Origin: Lepisosteus oculatus
Taxonomy: Eukaryota; Chordata; Actinopteri; Semionotiformes; Lepisosteidae
Assembly: GCF_040954835.1 (NCBI RefSeq)
Contig: NC_090698.1
Coordinates: forward strand, 69,323,284 to 69,387,283
Direction: 5' to 3'
DNA: 64,000 nucleotides
Shown here in pieces: positions 11,961-24,000 of this stretch (position 1 is the stretch's first letter; each line of letters opens with the position of its first letter). The position numbers were made by a program, and so were the translations under genes. The notes beneath the pieces were generated by a model that did no database searches, was not told the DNA's origin, and saw only the letters and a program-made list of their open reading frames with translations.

Positions 11961-12949
11961 TGCTTTTTTATTTCCCCATCTTGCCTTAGAATGCACGCTT
12001 TTGTTATGTAAGCGTAAACGAGGTGTTTATGAAAATCGCCAGGTAAACACATTTCTTGTTATATTAAAGAGGGATTTGAATATTCAGAAAATGGATTTGA
12101 AAATCATGCTACCAGATCCCGTTGATGCTTAGAACAACCCTCCAGCAATAGCATACTGTAGCGTTTGCCAGTGCTAGCTAGACTGGCACACTACCATCCC
12201 GAAGGCTGTGTGCTGCCCTGTGACAACTGGGTCACCTCATTCCTGCCTCAAGAACACACTACTTGACTTGTGCTGTGGGTGGTGAACTGTCTCATTACTG
12301 GTGTCATGTTACAAATGTTTCCCTGGGTGAAAGCTCTGGACCTCAGAGTACACCTGACCTCACTGCTGGATTTTTGGTGTAACCTCTCAAAATTATGCTA
12401 CTGGTGTCCTTCTGACTTGGTGAGCTCGGTAGTGTCAAATAAAGGTTTGTCTTTGGTGGGTTTCACCATTATCTGACCATGGTATCCCCTCTGTTTAAGG
12501 ACCACTAGGGCCTGTAATTGGAACGTTTTCCCCTCTTTTTTTAAAGAAGCAGGTTGAGGATGTTTGAGGAATATGGGATCACAGTTCTATGAGAGCCAGG
12601 TGTTGTCTTCAGAAGCCGGAGCCAGTTTCACATCTGGAGGAAATCAGTCAGATGTGGAGTTCACCGTTCGGTGAGATGAGACAGTGTTAGAGATGTCACA
12701 CTGTAGGGCTCCCAAACGTTATGAGATCTGTGGTGCTGAAAGACAGTGGGAAAAAAATATTTTCATTCAGGGCACTGGTGGGCCAAAAGAGGTCAAGTCC
12801 TCCACAAGAGGATATCTGGGGACTTGTGTGGCTTGAGGCTGGAGGATTCCCGAGCTGAGATTCTATCACAGCTGGAGACAAGCTTCCCAAGCCACATCAT
12901 CTGAATAATAAAAATTATCAGAAGAATTATTTGTATTCCTGTTCTGTTT

Positions 12950-13165
12950 TTCACCCACAGTCCAAAGACATGCTAGCATGTTAATTGGCTGGTGGGAAAA
13001 CTGGCCCTGATGCGAGTGTGTGTCTATGAGCCCTGTGATGGACTGGCGTCCTGTCCAGGGTGTATCCTGCCTTGAGCCCATTGCTTGCTGGGAAAGGCTC
13101 AAGCTCCTCTGGGGACCCTGGTTTGGATAAAGCAGTCAGAGAATGGGTGGATAGATAGAACTGTA
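12950..13165 (+). repeat. tRNA-derived SINE, 3' part
   Basis: Carries CACAGTCCAAAGACATGCT, GATGGACTGGCGTCCTGTCC and the GGTGGATAGATAG tail; the tRNA-like head is missing. Confidence 0.7.
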
Positions 13166-13321
13166 CTCGTTCAGGATTTTTCATCCCGTAGGATCCCAAA
13201 GCACTTCATGTGTAAGAGAAGATCCACTTCATTTGTCACTTAAGCAAAGTTCCTATCTGGGTGTCGCTTGGCAGGCAATATGAACAAGCAGAGCCCCACT
13301 ACAGGTCAGGAATTTACTTGA

Positions 13322-13860
13322 ACTGAGTCAACTTTATTGCCCTTAAGGGAATTTGTCAAGTGGTCATAGCATATAACATATGTAAAAATAATGCAATATG
13401 GCAACCGTATGATACCATAATACAAAACAACATTTAAAAAAGTCTCAGTCTCGATCCAGTGTCACATAAGATTAGAAACAGATAATTAGCTGTTCAAAAT
13501 ATATATTTTAAAATATATTTACGACAGGAAATGTAAAACAACAACAATAATAAGATCCCTACCTCCAAGCAATCTTTTAATTGTTCAATAATTGAATGGT
13601 TGTAGGTCTAAATGAAGTACATGCTCTCTTAGTCTACACACAGGGGATCTGGTACCACCTCCCAGAGAATATATTCTAAAATGAGTGGATAGGAGGGGAC
13701 ATCTAAGATTGTATGTGCAAGATTAACAATATGTTGCTCTGTTATATGTGTTACTGAGTGCAAGGGATCTCCAGTGATCTTGCTACGTCCTGATCCTGCT
13801 GTTCAACTTGTTTGTGATCTGCAAGGAGAAGGCACCCCCCTAGGGGGAGCCTCAGGCAGG
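13322..13860 (-). mobile_element. LINE 3' remnant
   Basis: Begins with CAACTTTATTGCCCTTAAGG, the reverse of a fish LINE 3' end, and continues through diverged sequence (GGGATCTGGTACCACC ... TCCTGATCCTGCTGTTC). No open frame survives. Confidence 0.5.
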
Positions 13861-14819
13861 GCAGGTGGGACCAGCCCAGAGTGGGATTGCTATTGCTACC
13901 TGCTTTAACTCATCATCTGAGTGGGCAGTACATCTAACACCACCTCCTCATCCAGCAGCCAGGCTTCTGCTGTAAGCGGTGTTTTCCCTGAAGGTCTCCC
14001 ACCCCAGCACTGATCAGGGCCCACCCTGGTTTATGTTCTGGAGAAGATCTCATGATACGGTGAATTGCTTGAATGAATTTGCTTGGCTACATTTGCTAGG
14101 AGGCAGTTCTGCCCTGTAGCCAAGCAAACCGTTTAATTAGATCCTTGAGAGATGGAGATGGAAGAAAAGGCAAAGCACTCAATGCTCTGGGGGACCGTAG
14201 ATAGCACCACAAATTTAAATCACAAGATGTGAGAGATCTCCGAAGGGCCATGTGTCCTGCGCTCACTCGATATGACTTGGTATATGTTGAAGACTCTGTA
14301 AAGAGGTGGTTTTTGTGAGTCCTTTAGTGAAAAAAAGTATGCAAGGAGGTTATGTATGAGAGGAGATCATTCAACTCATCGTTCTCGTCTGGTTGTGTGT
14401 TATCACTGTTTCTTGAAGGCTCTCTTGAGCCAACTCCTTTTTTTAAGAACTACAGTCCTACAGATTTTTTTTTTCAGTCAACTACAGTACAGTACTGTCC
14501 CCACGACCTAAGCAAAAGTCCCGCCCGCTTGGAGGTGTTTTGTGACACGAACTCAAGTAAGAAGAATATCGGACTTCCGGTTAGCTTGCTTTAAGTGAAA
14601 AGCGGTGCCATCGAAACATTCGCAACAGATTTTATTTTTTTAAATATATGTACGACCGGAAATGTAAATAAAATTTCAGTTGCTCTATAATTAACATTTG
14701 ACGTATTTTTCGGTATCCCGCGGGATAAACTCCGTTACTGTACTGGATGACAACATAAAATCTCCGATTCTAACAATTCTCTAACTCGTCCCTACTTCGA
14801 TTTTTGCGCAGCCAACCTT

Positions 14820-15045
14820 AATTAGTCAGTGACGTCAAGGTCACTAATACGACAAAGTCCAATCAAAAGTTTTTTTTCCCCCTGGTTATGACCAATCAGA
14901 GTTAGGAGGAGGTGTGGCTTTACACTCCGGGTTAGGTTGTCCCAGTGTGTGCCCATGTGAGTTTAGTGTTTCCCCGATTCGACTGTGAGGATTTGCTTTC
15001 TAAATGTGCTGTTCTTTGGTATAAACAGACAACAGGAAGGGGAAT
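14820..15045 (+). promoter_or_regulatory. nol6: nol6 promoter and 5' UTR
   Basis: A perfect CRE (TGACGTCA, 14830-14837) and two CCAAT boxes (14859-14863 and 14892-14896, the second as ACCAATCAGA) lie 150-215 bases before the nol6 ATG. No TATA box is obvious, as expected for a housekeeping ribosome-biogenesis gene. The 5' UTR probably starts around 14930-14990. Confidence 0.6.
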
Positions 15046-18000
15046 ATGAAGAAGAAAATGAAGAAGTCATCTGTTGTGAGACCGAATGGAAAGGTAGGAA
15101 TTAGTTAAGTTTCAGAAGATGTGAATGATCTGTGTTTGTTGGTCCATGAGACTCATGGCTACCAGTAAGGTTACTCTAACGATTTCAGTAAGATAAAACG
15201 AGTACAATGTTTCATATTCACCGGAACACAGAACTACATCTGGCTTTTAGATCTGCTTGTTACCAGTGACCCACTTGATGAAACCTGGTGTTGAAGGTAT
15301 ACAGACGTAAGCCGAGATGACCGTGTTCAGACGCACGCTTTCTTGTACAGTACGTTAAGTTTTAAAATGTATCAAGCCGGAGTGTACTGTAATGTAGCAT
15401 GAAAACGTCAAGGACGAGCTTACTGCAAGAGAAGTTTGTAGTTTATTGATTCAGGATTTAATGCACTGGTTTTTCGAAAGAAATCAGGGTACTCGATTCA
15501 ACAACCTGGTTGTGTATCTTGTCCCACACTCCCACAACACTTTGCGTAAAGATAGGTCTCCTGGTCTCGGTGTTAATTCCACGTATACAGTTGCGTTTCC
15601 GTGTACTTTTTTACTTGGTTTCCTCTATGCAGAAGACCAGTGGGTTGACTTCGTCAGTGCCTTAAAGATTTTGAATACCTCCATCAGGTCGTTTCTTGGA
15701 AGGGGCCTACGATCTTTTAAACTGAGCAAAATCAGTACAGTCCACTGTAGAGTTTGCTTGTAGTCACCTAGAAGAAGTAAAAAATTAACTGAGACGTTCA
15801 GAAATGGTTTTGGATTGCCAATCGTTCATTTCTTTGCTGCAGCCTTGCTAAGTGTGATAAATTGTGCCCAAGGGATGACAGGAATGCATCTGTATGAATG
15901 ATGCTGTGCTAAATCATACAGGAATACAGAATGGCTCCATCTTACTTCCCTTCAATATATAAATTCATAAAGAATCAAGTATTTCATGGAGACTCTTGTT
16001 CTCACCAGCCTCCATCTATCCATCCATCCATTTGCTAAGCACTTCTTCCAGCGTTGCTGTGGAGCCAGAGTTTATCCTGGCAAGCAAAGGACGCAGGGAT
16101 AGGACACTGGTCCATCTTGGGGCACACACACATGCACACACCAGGGCCACATTTCCCAGAAGCCAGTTAACCTTCCAGTATGTCTTTGGACTGTGCGAGG
16201 AAACCAATGTGAACTCGGGGAGAACATACAGACAGGAACCCAGGGCCCCAGTGCTGCCTACACTGGTGCAATCATCCTGCACATCAAACATGGGAAATGG
16301 AAATGTGAGCGATGATCTGTGTTTTTCGTGCTGGCTGACATGTTGAGTTCCTGTCAGTTTGCCCTGCTGGGGGTGGACAGAGATCTCTCTTCTAGACACA
16401 TCCCGCCCTCGAGGACTGGCTCTTGTGTTCGTTATCCCTCGTTCAGGAAACCTGCTCGCACACAGGGGCATCGTGGGATACAGAGGTGTTATTACAAGTG
16501 CAGATGAGGTGTTATTCAATGTATTTGTCATTAAAAAGAGACAACTCTGGATCTCGCTTGGATCTTGGAACTCTGCCTCTCACCGTGAATACATCTCAGT
16601 GTTCAAGTAGGGAGCTGTGTCAGCATGCGTAGGCTGCATAGGAACAAGTAAAGGTTTATCGCAGGCTGAAAAGAGACACAGCGCTTCGGCTGTGGAGACC
16701 TGTTCAGCTGGCGTTGTGGGAGTTGCATTTTTCACAATTGTATTGAGGTCGTTTTCCACAGAGCTCAGATGTCAAAGCACAGCAGCAGCTCTCCAGCGAT
16801 CTCCTGTAGCGCCCTTCTTCCCGGTGCATTGAGCGCATCGTTTCCGGCTCTGTGCAGAGTCTGCTGCACTCGCATCTCCAAAACACCCCTGCAGCAGCGC
16901 TCCACAGTGATCCCCTATAGCGCCCTTTCACCTGTTTGACCCCGGGAAGACACCCGAAGAAGGCTCCACAGCTGCAATGTTGTGTTTCTTCTCTTTTCAG
17001 CGTGGAATAAACCTTTGCTTGTTCTCGGGGTTAACAGGGGTGCCTGCTCACTGCTGCCCTCTTGCGGCCAGTCAAACGCAGCGCAGCTGCGAGCTGAGGG
17101 GCTTTGCGGGAGGAGGGAGTGAGCCGGGGTGTGTCAGTGTGAGTGGGAGGGAGACACAGAAGCATCTCCGCAACGCTGTCTGCTTCTCTGCCTGTCTTTC
17201 AGGAGGACCTCTCGGAGCGCGTGGAGAGAGAGTCGGAGGAGGAGGAGGAGGGGGCACCTGTGAAGAGGAGCCGGCCCCAGGAGGGGGCGGAGGAGGAGGC
17301 GTTGCTGAGACCTGTGAAGCTGTCCAGGGGGGAACTCTACAAGCCACCCACCACGGAGGAGCTGAACAGGCTGCGGGAGACGGAGAGCCTCTTTCACTGC
17401 AGCCTGCTGAAGATGCAGGTCGGAGGGCAGCCGCCGGGGGGGCAGAGATGGATCGGGAGGGGCAATAGTCTGTGAGATGGGGTAGAGACTGCTAGAGACT
17501 AGGCAGGGCAAACTGATGTGATAGATGCCCTGATATTGCTGCTGACATATCACCCTGCAGCTCACAGCTGGCAGCCCACTGAGGCTCAGCAGGTGTGAGC
17601 CTGGTCAGTACCTGGAGGGGAGACCTCCTGGGAAAAAACTAAGGCTGCTGCTGGAAGAGGTGTTAGTGGGGCCAGCAGGGGGCACTCACCCTGCGGTCTG
17701 TGTGGGTCCTCATGCCCCAGTAGAGTGACGGGGACACTTTACTTTATAAAGGCGCCATCCTTCGGATGAGACATAAAACTGAGGTCCTGACTCTCCGATG
17801 TTATAGAAAATCCCAGGGCGTTTATCCCCGAAAAGAGTAGGGGTGTTAGCCAGGTGTCCTGGCCAAATTTCCCCCTGTCCTTTACCAATCATGGCCTCCT
17901 AATAATCCCCATCTACGAATTGGCTTCATCACTCTGCTCTCCTCCCCACTGAGAGCTGGTGTGTGGGGAGCATAGTTGCACACTATGGCTGCTGTCGCAA

Positions 18001-21000
18001 TCCAGGTGGGGCTGCACACTGGTGTTGGCGCAGGGGATCCCCATTACCTGTAAAGAGCTTTGAGTGGAGTGTCCAGAAAGGCGCTATATAAGCGTGAAGA
18101 GAGTTATTATGAAATCCAGGTGGCCATACTGGACAGATGTTTGCTGGGAAGGGTAGGTCAGGAGCGAAGAGTCTGTGGGGCCTGGTTTGGCAGGGGGTCG
18201 GGGCCGGGCCCGGCGTGCTGAGTACGACGCTCTCGTCCTCAGATGGAGGAGCTGCTGAAGGAGGTGGTCCTCTCCGAGCGGCGCCGCAGGCTCATCGACT
18301 CGTTCGTCAAGGAGGTGACCGCGCTGCTGGAGACCGTCCCTCGAACCTCGGACGCCGAGGTCAGCACTGGACTCGGGGCGGGGGGGGGCACACATGTGAA
18401 GATTAAGAGTAACAGCCTTGATGGAAGCCATAATTATGAGAAAGAGAACTGATTATTATGGCTGTTAAAATAAGAAGCATACGGGAGGTAATGCAGGTGA
18501 TACATGCACTTCGGTGTTCTGCCACTTTAAAATGAGCAGTTTTACAGGTAGTGAAAGTGTCCTTTTTGTCCTTCTGCACCTGTAACATAAATATCCATGT
18601 ACTGCATGAGCGTCTGCATCGGGCTCTGCATGGGCGCAGGTTCCTTCCACCAGATTCGGTGTTTGGTCCTGTTCTGTGTTGTGCACCGTGTTGTCTTGTC
18701 GTGCATATCTCTGTTTTAAGCTGCTTGTTTTATAACTCATAATAGAAATGTTTTTGACCTGCTTTTACTCATTTTATTAGAATAGTGTTTTTGCATGCGT
18801 AGGGGAGAAAATGGTAGAAAGCATTAGTTTCCTAGAAAATTGTTTTAGAAGTCTCTGAGTGTTACTCTGGGTGGTATCAGAGTCAAAAGAAAAGGTATTA
18901 AATTTCAGTGTTTTTGCATTACACTTTCTTGATGTGTTTGAGAGTAAGCTGGTATGTCAAAGGATGCTCACAATCCTTTAGAGGCTGCAGTGTAATTCGG
19001 GTTGTGTTCAGGGGGTGTAACCAGGCTGAGCAGGGCTTAGCTGTCAAGCACACAGGAGATTATGAATCACTTGAGGTTCCTTAACCTCCTCCCTGTCTGC
19101 CTTTGTCCATCTCCTCAACCTTTGTGTCTGTGTGCCTCTGGCTTGTCCAGCTGTGTGACCAGTCCTGGCTGCCCGGCGGGGTCAAGGTGCCGTTTCTCCA
19201 GGTACCCCAGGCTGTGAAGGGTCGTTTCCGCATGGCGCCCCCGGCCTCCGTGAGCCTGGTGGGTAGCTACCCTCTGCGCACCTGCACCAAGCCGCATGCC
19301 ACAGTGGACCTGGCTGTCACGATGCCCCCGGTGAGTCTGAGGAGGGGGGTGTGTCCTCAGTGTCGTTCCTGGACTGTGTGCTGATGGCTCTTCCCCTTCA
19401 GCGTGTTCTCCCTCTCAGTCCCCTGTCCCCTCTCCTTCTCTCTCCATCTGCCTGCCTTTCTTACCCCCTCTCTTCCTTCTGTCTTCTCCACCCTTTCCCT
19501 CTCTTCTCCAATTTTCCGTGTGTCCAGTCTCTCCATCTGGGCTTCTGTATTAACCCTCTCCTTCCACACTTCCACCCCAGGAGATCCTCCAACAGAAGGA
19601 TAACCTAAACCAGCGGTATCCCAGGAAGCGGGCTCTGTACCTGGCTGGGTTGGCTCACCACCTGACTTCTCGCCCTGCCATTGGCTCCCTGCGCTTCTCC
19701 TGTCTCCATGGCAACCGCCTCCGCCCCCTGCTGCTGCTCACACCTCCAGGTACCGCGCGATGGAGGCTGGACAGGGGCAGGCTGTCTGCTGTGACATTGG
19801 TCGGGGTGCTGATGTGTGCCTGGTGTTATTCCAGGTAAGGACGATGGCAGAGTGACACTGCGCGTCCATGCCCTGCCCCCCCCAGGATTCTTCAAGCCCA
19901 GCCGTCTCCACCCCCAGAAGAACAACGTTCGTACTCACTGGTACACTGAGCAGAGCTCCGAGCTGGCTGGTAAGGCTGCACTCCGACCCGGGGGAGGGAG
20001 GAGGGAGGCGTGGGATCAGTCTCGGACCCGGGGGAGAGAGTTGTAGTGTTCGCGGTCAGACAGCTCCTGTCTGTGTACGATGGGAGATCTAAGATCTAAG
20101 GTATTGAACATAATAATAAGATATTAAAGCATTGTGAAAGCAACAATAAAGTGATATGATTCCCAGATAGTCTTCCCAGAGTGTTGCTATGACTGTGGTA
20201 TAAATTATAGTGCAATTGGTTAATTGTATTTAATTCTAAAATAGATAATTACCTGAATTAGGTAATTGTGTGTATAGTTTGTTACCACATTATAGAAAAG
20301 ATATTGGAATCAGAAAAGCAACCATTCTGGTGCTGAAGGGGATGTCCTCCACTGACGTGCTGAAGGAACTGAACTTTTTTAGTATTGAACAGAGGGGTCC
20401 GGATACAGGTATTCAAGTCTCCTCAAAGGCACTAGCAGCGTCCACCCAGGGCACGGTTTTAGAATTAAAAATGAAATACAAACCAGAGCACACAAAACCT
20501 TTAAAACCAAGAACTTCTTTTCCCCGATGGCTGTGGGAAGAAGCTATATAGTAGTAGTGAAAGCCGATACCCTGCTCTCAAGAAATGACTACATGAGATC
20601 CCTGGATCAACTGCTAAATACCAAATAAATTATATGGGCAAAGTGGCCTCCTCTCTTTTGTGCCTTCTCTTAAATGGCAGTCTTCAGCAAACGTGTTAGT
20701 GAAACGCCCCGTATGACACTTAAGGAGAAACCACCAGAGGCAGATTGTGTTTGTGTCTGCTCTCTTTTGTGCTTGGTGTTCTGTTGCTGTGATCAGCCCT
20801 TGTCATTTTGGTCCAGTGGGCCTGGCTGCTTCACAGCACTCTGCTTACATCTCCATGGCCTGAGAGGGGCCGCAGTCTGGGCGGATGTCTTGTACTTGAC
20901 GTGCCAAACGCGTTCTCTCAGTTCTCTGACGCAGGCCCCCTCTTGACTGTTGGCCTTGCCTCCATCCAGGTGGCAGCGAGCCGGCCACTCCCCACTACAA

Positions 21001-24000
21001 CAGCAGCCTGCTGGGAGACCTGCTGCCCCTGGCACACCTGCAGTTCCTGTCGGCCGTGGCCGCCCAGTGCCCAGCCTTCCCCGACAGCGTGGCGCTTCTC
21101 AAAGTGTGGCTGAGGCAGAGGCAGCTGGACCAGGTACAGCCTGACTGCCTGTCTGGATCCGGCCCGCGGTGCTGTCCAGAGAGGGCTGGCCGGTCCGTGC
21201 GGACAGCTTCGTCTGTGTCCGTGACTCCGGCTGTCTTCTCTCCCTTCCCCAGGGCTATGGCTGTTTCAGTGGGTTCCTGGGCTCCATGCTGGTGGCCTAT
21301 CTCCTCTCCGCTCACAGGATCAACAGCATGATGAGCGCCTACCAGGTGCTGAGGAACGCGCTGCACTTCCTGGGTAAGTGCTGGGCGCGGGCGGGCGCAG
21401 GACGTTTCTAAATGGGTGCTCTGGGAATGAAAAGTGAACTGGGCTTCTCGGACCAGCCCCAACCAAAAGCTTCGGAATGAACGCGGTGATTCCATTTTTG
21501 CTCCCGTTCCTCTTCTCCAGCCTCCACAGACCTGACGGAGAATGGGATCAGTCTGGCGAAGGGCTCGGACCCCACAGCGGTAAGAGAGTCTGCGGCTTCG
21601 CTAGCAGATGGGATGTTTTCGGTGGGGGAGCCAGGCAGTTTCAGTGGGGCAGGGAGTAGAAATCCAGTCTAGAGTGGGGTAGTTTTTGTGATTGTGACAA
21701 GGGAGTCGCTGAGACGACATAAATACATACCAGAGTCCCACATTGTCATCAAAACATGAACTGCTGGCGGATGATGTGTGTAGGAGGAAGGGACATAATC
21801 GCTAACCCATCCAAAAACCCATGGATGGCAGTATGTTTATGCGTGAATACAGTGTTTGTCTTACCAGTAAAGTCTCGATCAGGATTGTGTCAGTCTGGTG
21901 TGGTCGAGGTTACAGACCTGTGCTTGTTTCGGGTCCACTTAGTCTCAAGCACATCTGTGATTGGCTGGACCTGAACAAGTAGGAGGGGCCTGGTGTTTCC
22001 ATGCGTGTCTGTGACCCATGTTCATTGTTAGGCTAGCAGGCGTTAATTGGAGAAAGGAGGAGGTTGGCGTCTGATTGCAGAGTTACTGTAGAGTTGCAGC
22101 GTGCGAGCTAGTGGTTCATGGAGGTGGACAGCTAATCAAGGTGGAAAGGAGCTGCTGCTGTTTGGTTTTGAGATGCTGCTATATCTTTTACATGCGTATA
22201 GTTCAAAGCTTGATAACCCAACATACCCCAGTGATCCCCAACCCTTTGGATACTCTTATTTGTCTCATGGTCCCACATTATTTATTTTTTTTATCAATTT
22301 GCTTAGCAGACGTTCCTTATCCAGAAATATCCTTATCCAAAATACACAGGAATACATATTGTAAATGTGAAAAAACAGGAATGACAAAGAAACAGGTGAG
22401 GTCTGTACATTAGCAGTGCAGTGCCTGTACAGCACAGGGTGTACACAGTGTTCATTTGATCTTGTGCTCTCTCCTCTCTCCTTTCCACTCTTCCCAACTC
22501 TGTCCTCCCCCCTCCCCCCCAATTTCCTCCCAGCCGTCTCTCCCGGAGTTCCACAGCGTTTTCCAGGTGGTGTTTGTGGATCCCTCAGGACACCTCAACC
22601 TCTGTGCAGACATGACAGCCAGCACCTACAGACAGGTGAGGCTCGGGACTGATCTGGATGGGCCGAGCTGCGCTGGGCAGGACTTCGCAGAGCTGGGTTC
22701 CCCTGGGTGGGACCCAATCGGGCAGGATGGACTGGTCTCGGCTGGGCCTGGACTCGTGTGGGATGGGTTGAGGTGCGCTGCGTGACTGTTGCTCCCTCCG
22801 TGTCCAGGTGCAGCAGGAGGCAGCTCTGTCTCTGCAGTTTTGGGATGACCCGACACTGGACAGCTTCCAGGCCCTGCTGATGACCCCTAAGCCCCTGCTC
22901 AGGAGCTACGATCACGTCTTCCAGTCAGTACCGAGCTCAGTCTCCACTCCTGTGCACATCACTCTCCAGACCTCGCTTCTCTGCACCTCCACTCTCAACT
23001 CCCTCAGTCTCGGTATAGAGACATATATTAAGATTCATAAGGGTGGTCACTTTGGTGTCCTGGCCATATCTCCCCCTGTCCTTTACCAATCATGGCCTTT
23101 AATAATCCCCATCTTCATCACTCTGTTCTCCTACCCACTGAGAGCTGGGATCCCCTTTACCTGTAAAGCGCTTTGAGTGGAGTGTCTAGGAAAGCGCTAT
23201 ATAAGTGTGAGGATTATTACACTTCTCCACACTCCTTAGTCACTACCTAGAGCTGGTTACAGGCTGAAGATGCTCCATTTCCTCGTTTGTCATCCTTTCC
23301 CTGCTCTGTTTTAGTTCCGTCTTCATTTTTCTCTTTTTTTACTTCTATTTGCCATTGATCCGTCCTCTATTCCCCTGCTGTCCGTTCCTCCCTGATCCTC
23401 ATTCCTTCCCTCCCTCTCGGCCTGCTCTCCTCTTTCTTTCCTCGCTCTCCATCTTTATCCTGTCTTCTGTCACCTCCTGTTTGTTTGACATCTCTGTCCT
23501 CCCTGCCCCTCAGGCTGTGTGAGCTGGTGAAGCTGCAGTCAGCCTGTAAGAAGCTGGACCTGCTCGCTGAGCTCATGGACCACAGTGGGAACTATGTCAT
23601 CACTGCGCTACCCTTCATTCTGTCCCTCCTGCAACGAGGGCTGGGAGAAAGGATCCGCCTGCTGACCCACTCGCTGCCTCCAGCCCCTGAGGTAAGCTGT
23701 CGAGAGCTCCTCTGACCCACGCCGTTTCTTCTTCCTTCCTGTGAGAATCCTTGGAAGCCTTCAGGGTGCTCCTGTGTATTTTGGTAGTGTCTGTCTTATC
23801 AGTACACCACTACCCCTGTGATCTTTTTCCAATCCAAAGCACAATCCCCATTCTCAGGATCAAAGGAATATCGTAAAGTGACAGGCTGTAAAACTATAGA
23901 TAGATTATAACAGGAGCACATTCAAGTAGCCATTCATAAAGTCTACACAAGAGACTTCACAGATTCACCCATCAGGGTGAAGCAGGTAGCACTACAGAGA

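Larger units (their letters stand above)
10342..15045. other. divergent intergenic region ube2r2-nol6
   Basis: 10342-10600 is the probable ube2r2 5' UTR, with repeated CCGAG units and a short (CA)n on the plus strand. 10600-11040 shows nothing recognisable. 11041-11960 is the CpG island. 12000-12945 has no recognised gene or repeat. 12950-13165 and 13322-13860 are retroposon remnants. 13860-14820 has no recognised feature apart from poly-T runs. 14820-15045 is the nol6 promoter. Confidence 0.6.

Noticed and set aside
11041..12132. Several open frames of 80-147 aa in the CpG island
   Set aside because: GC-rich DNA lacks stop codons; compositions (Arg/Pro/Gly) are low-complexity and frames on both strands are similar.
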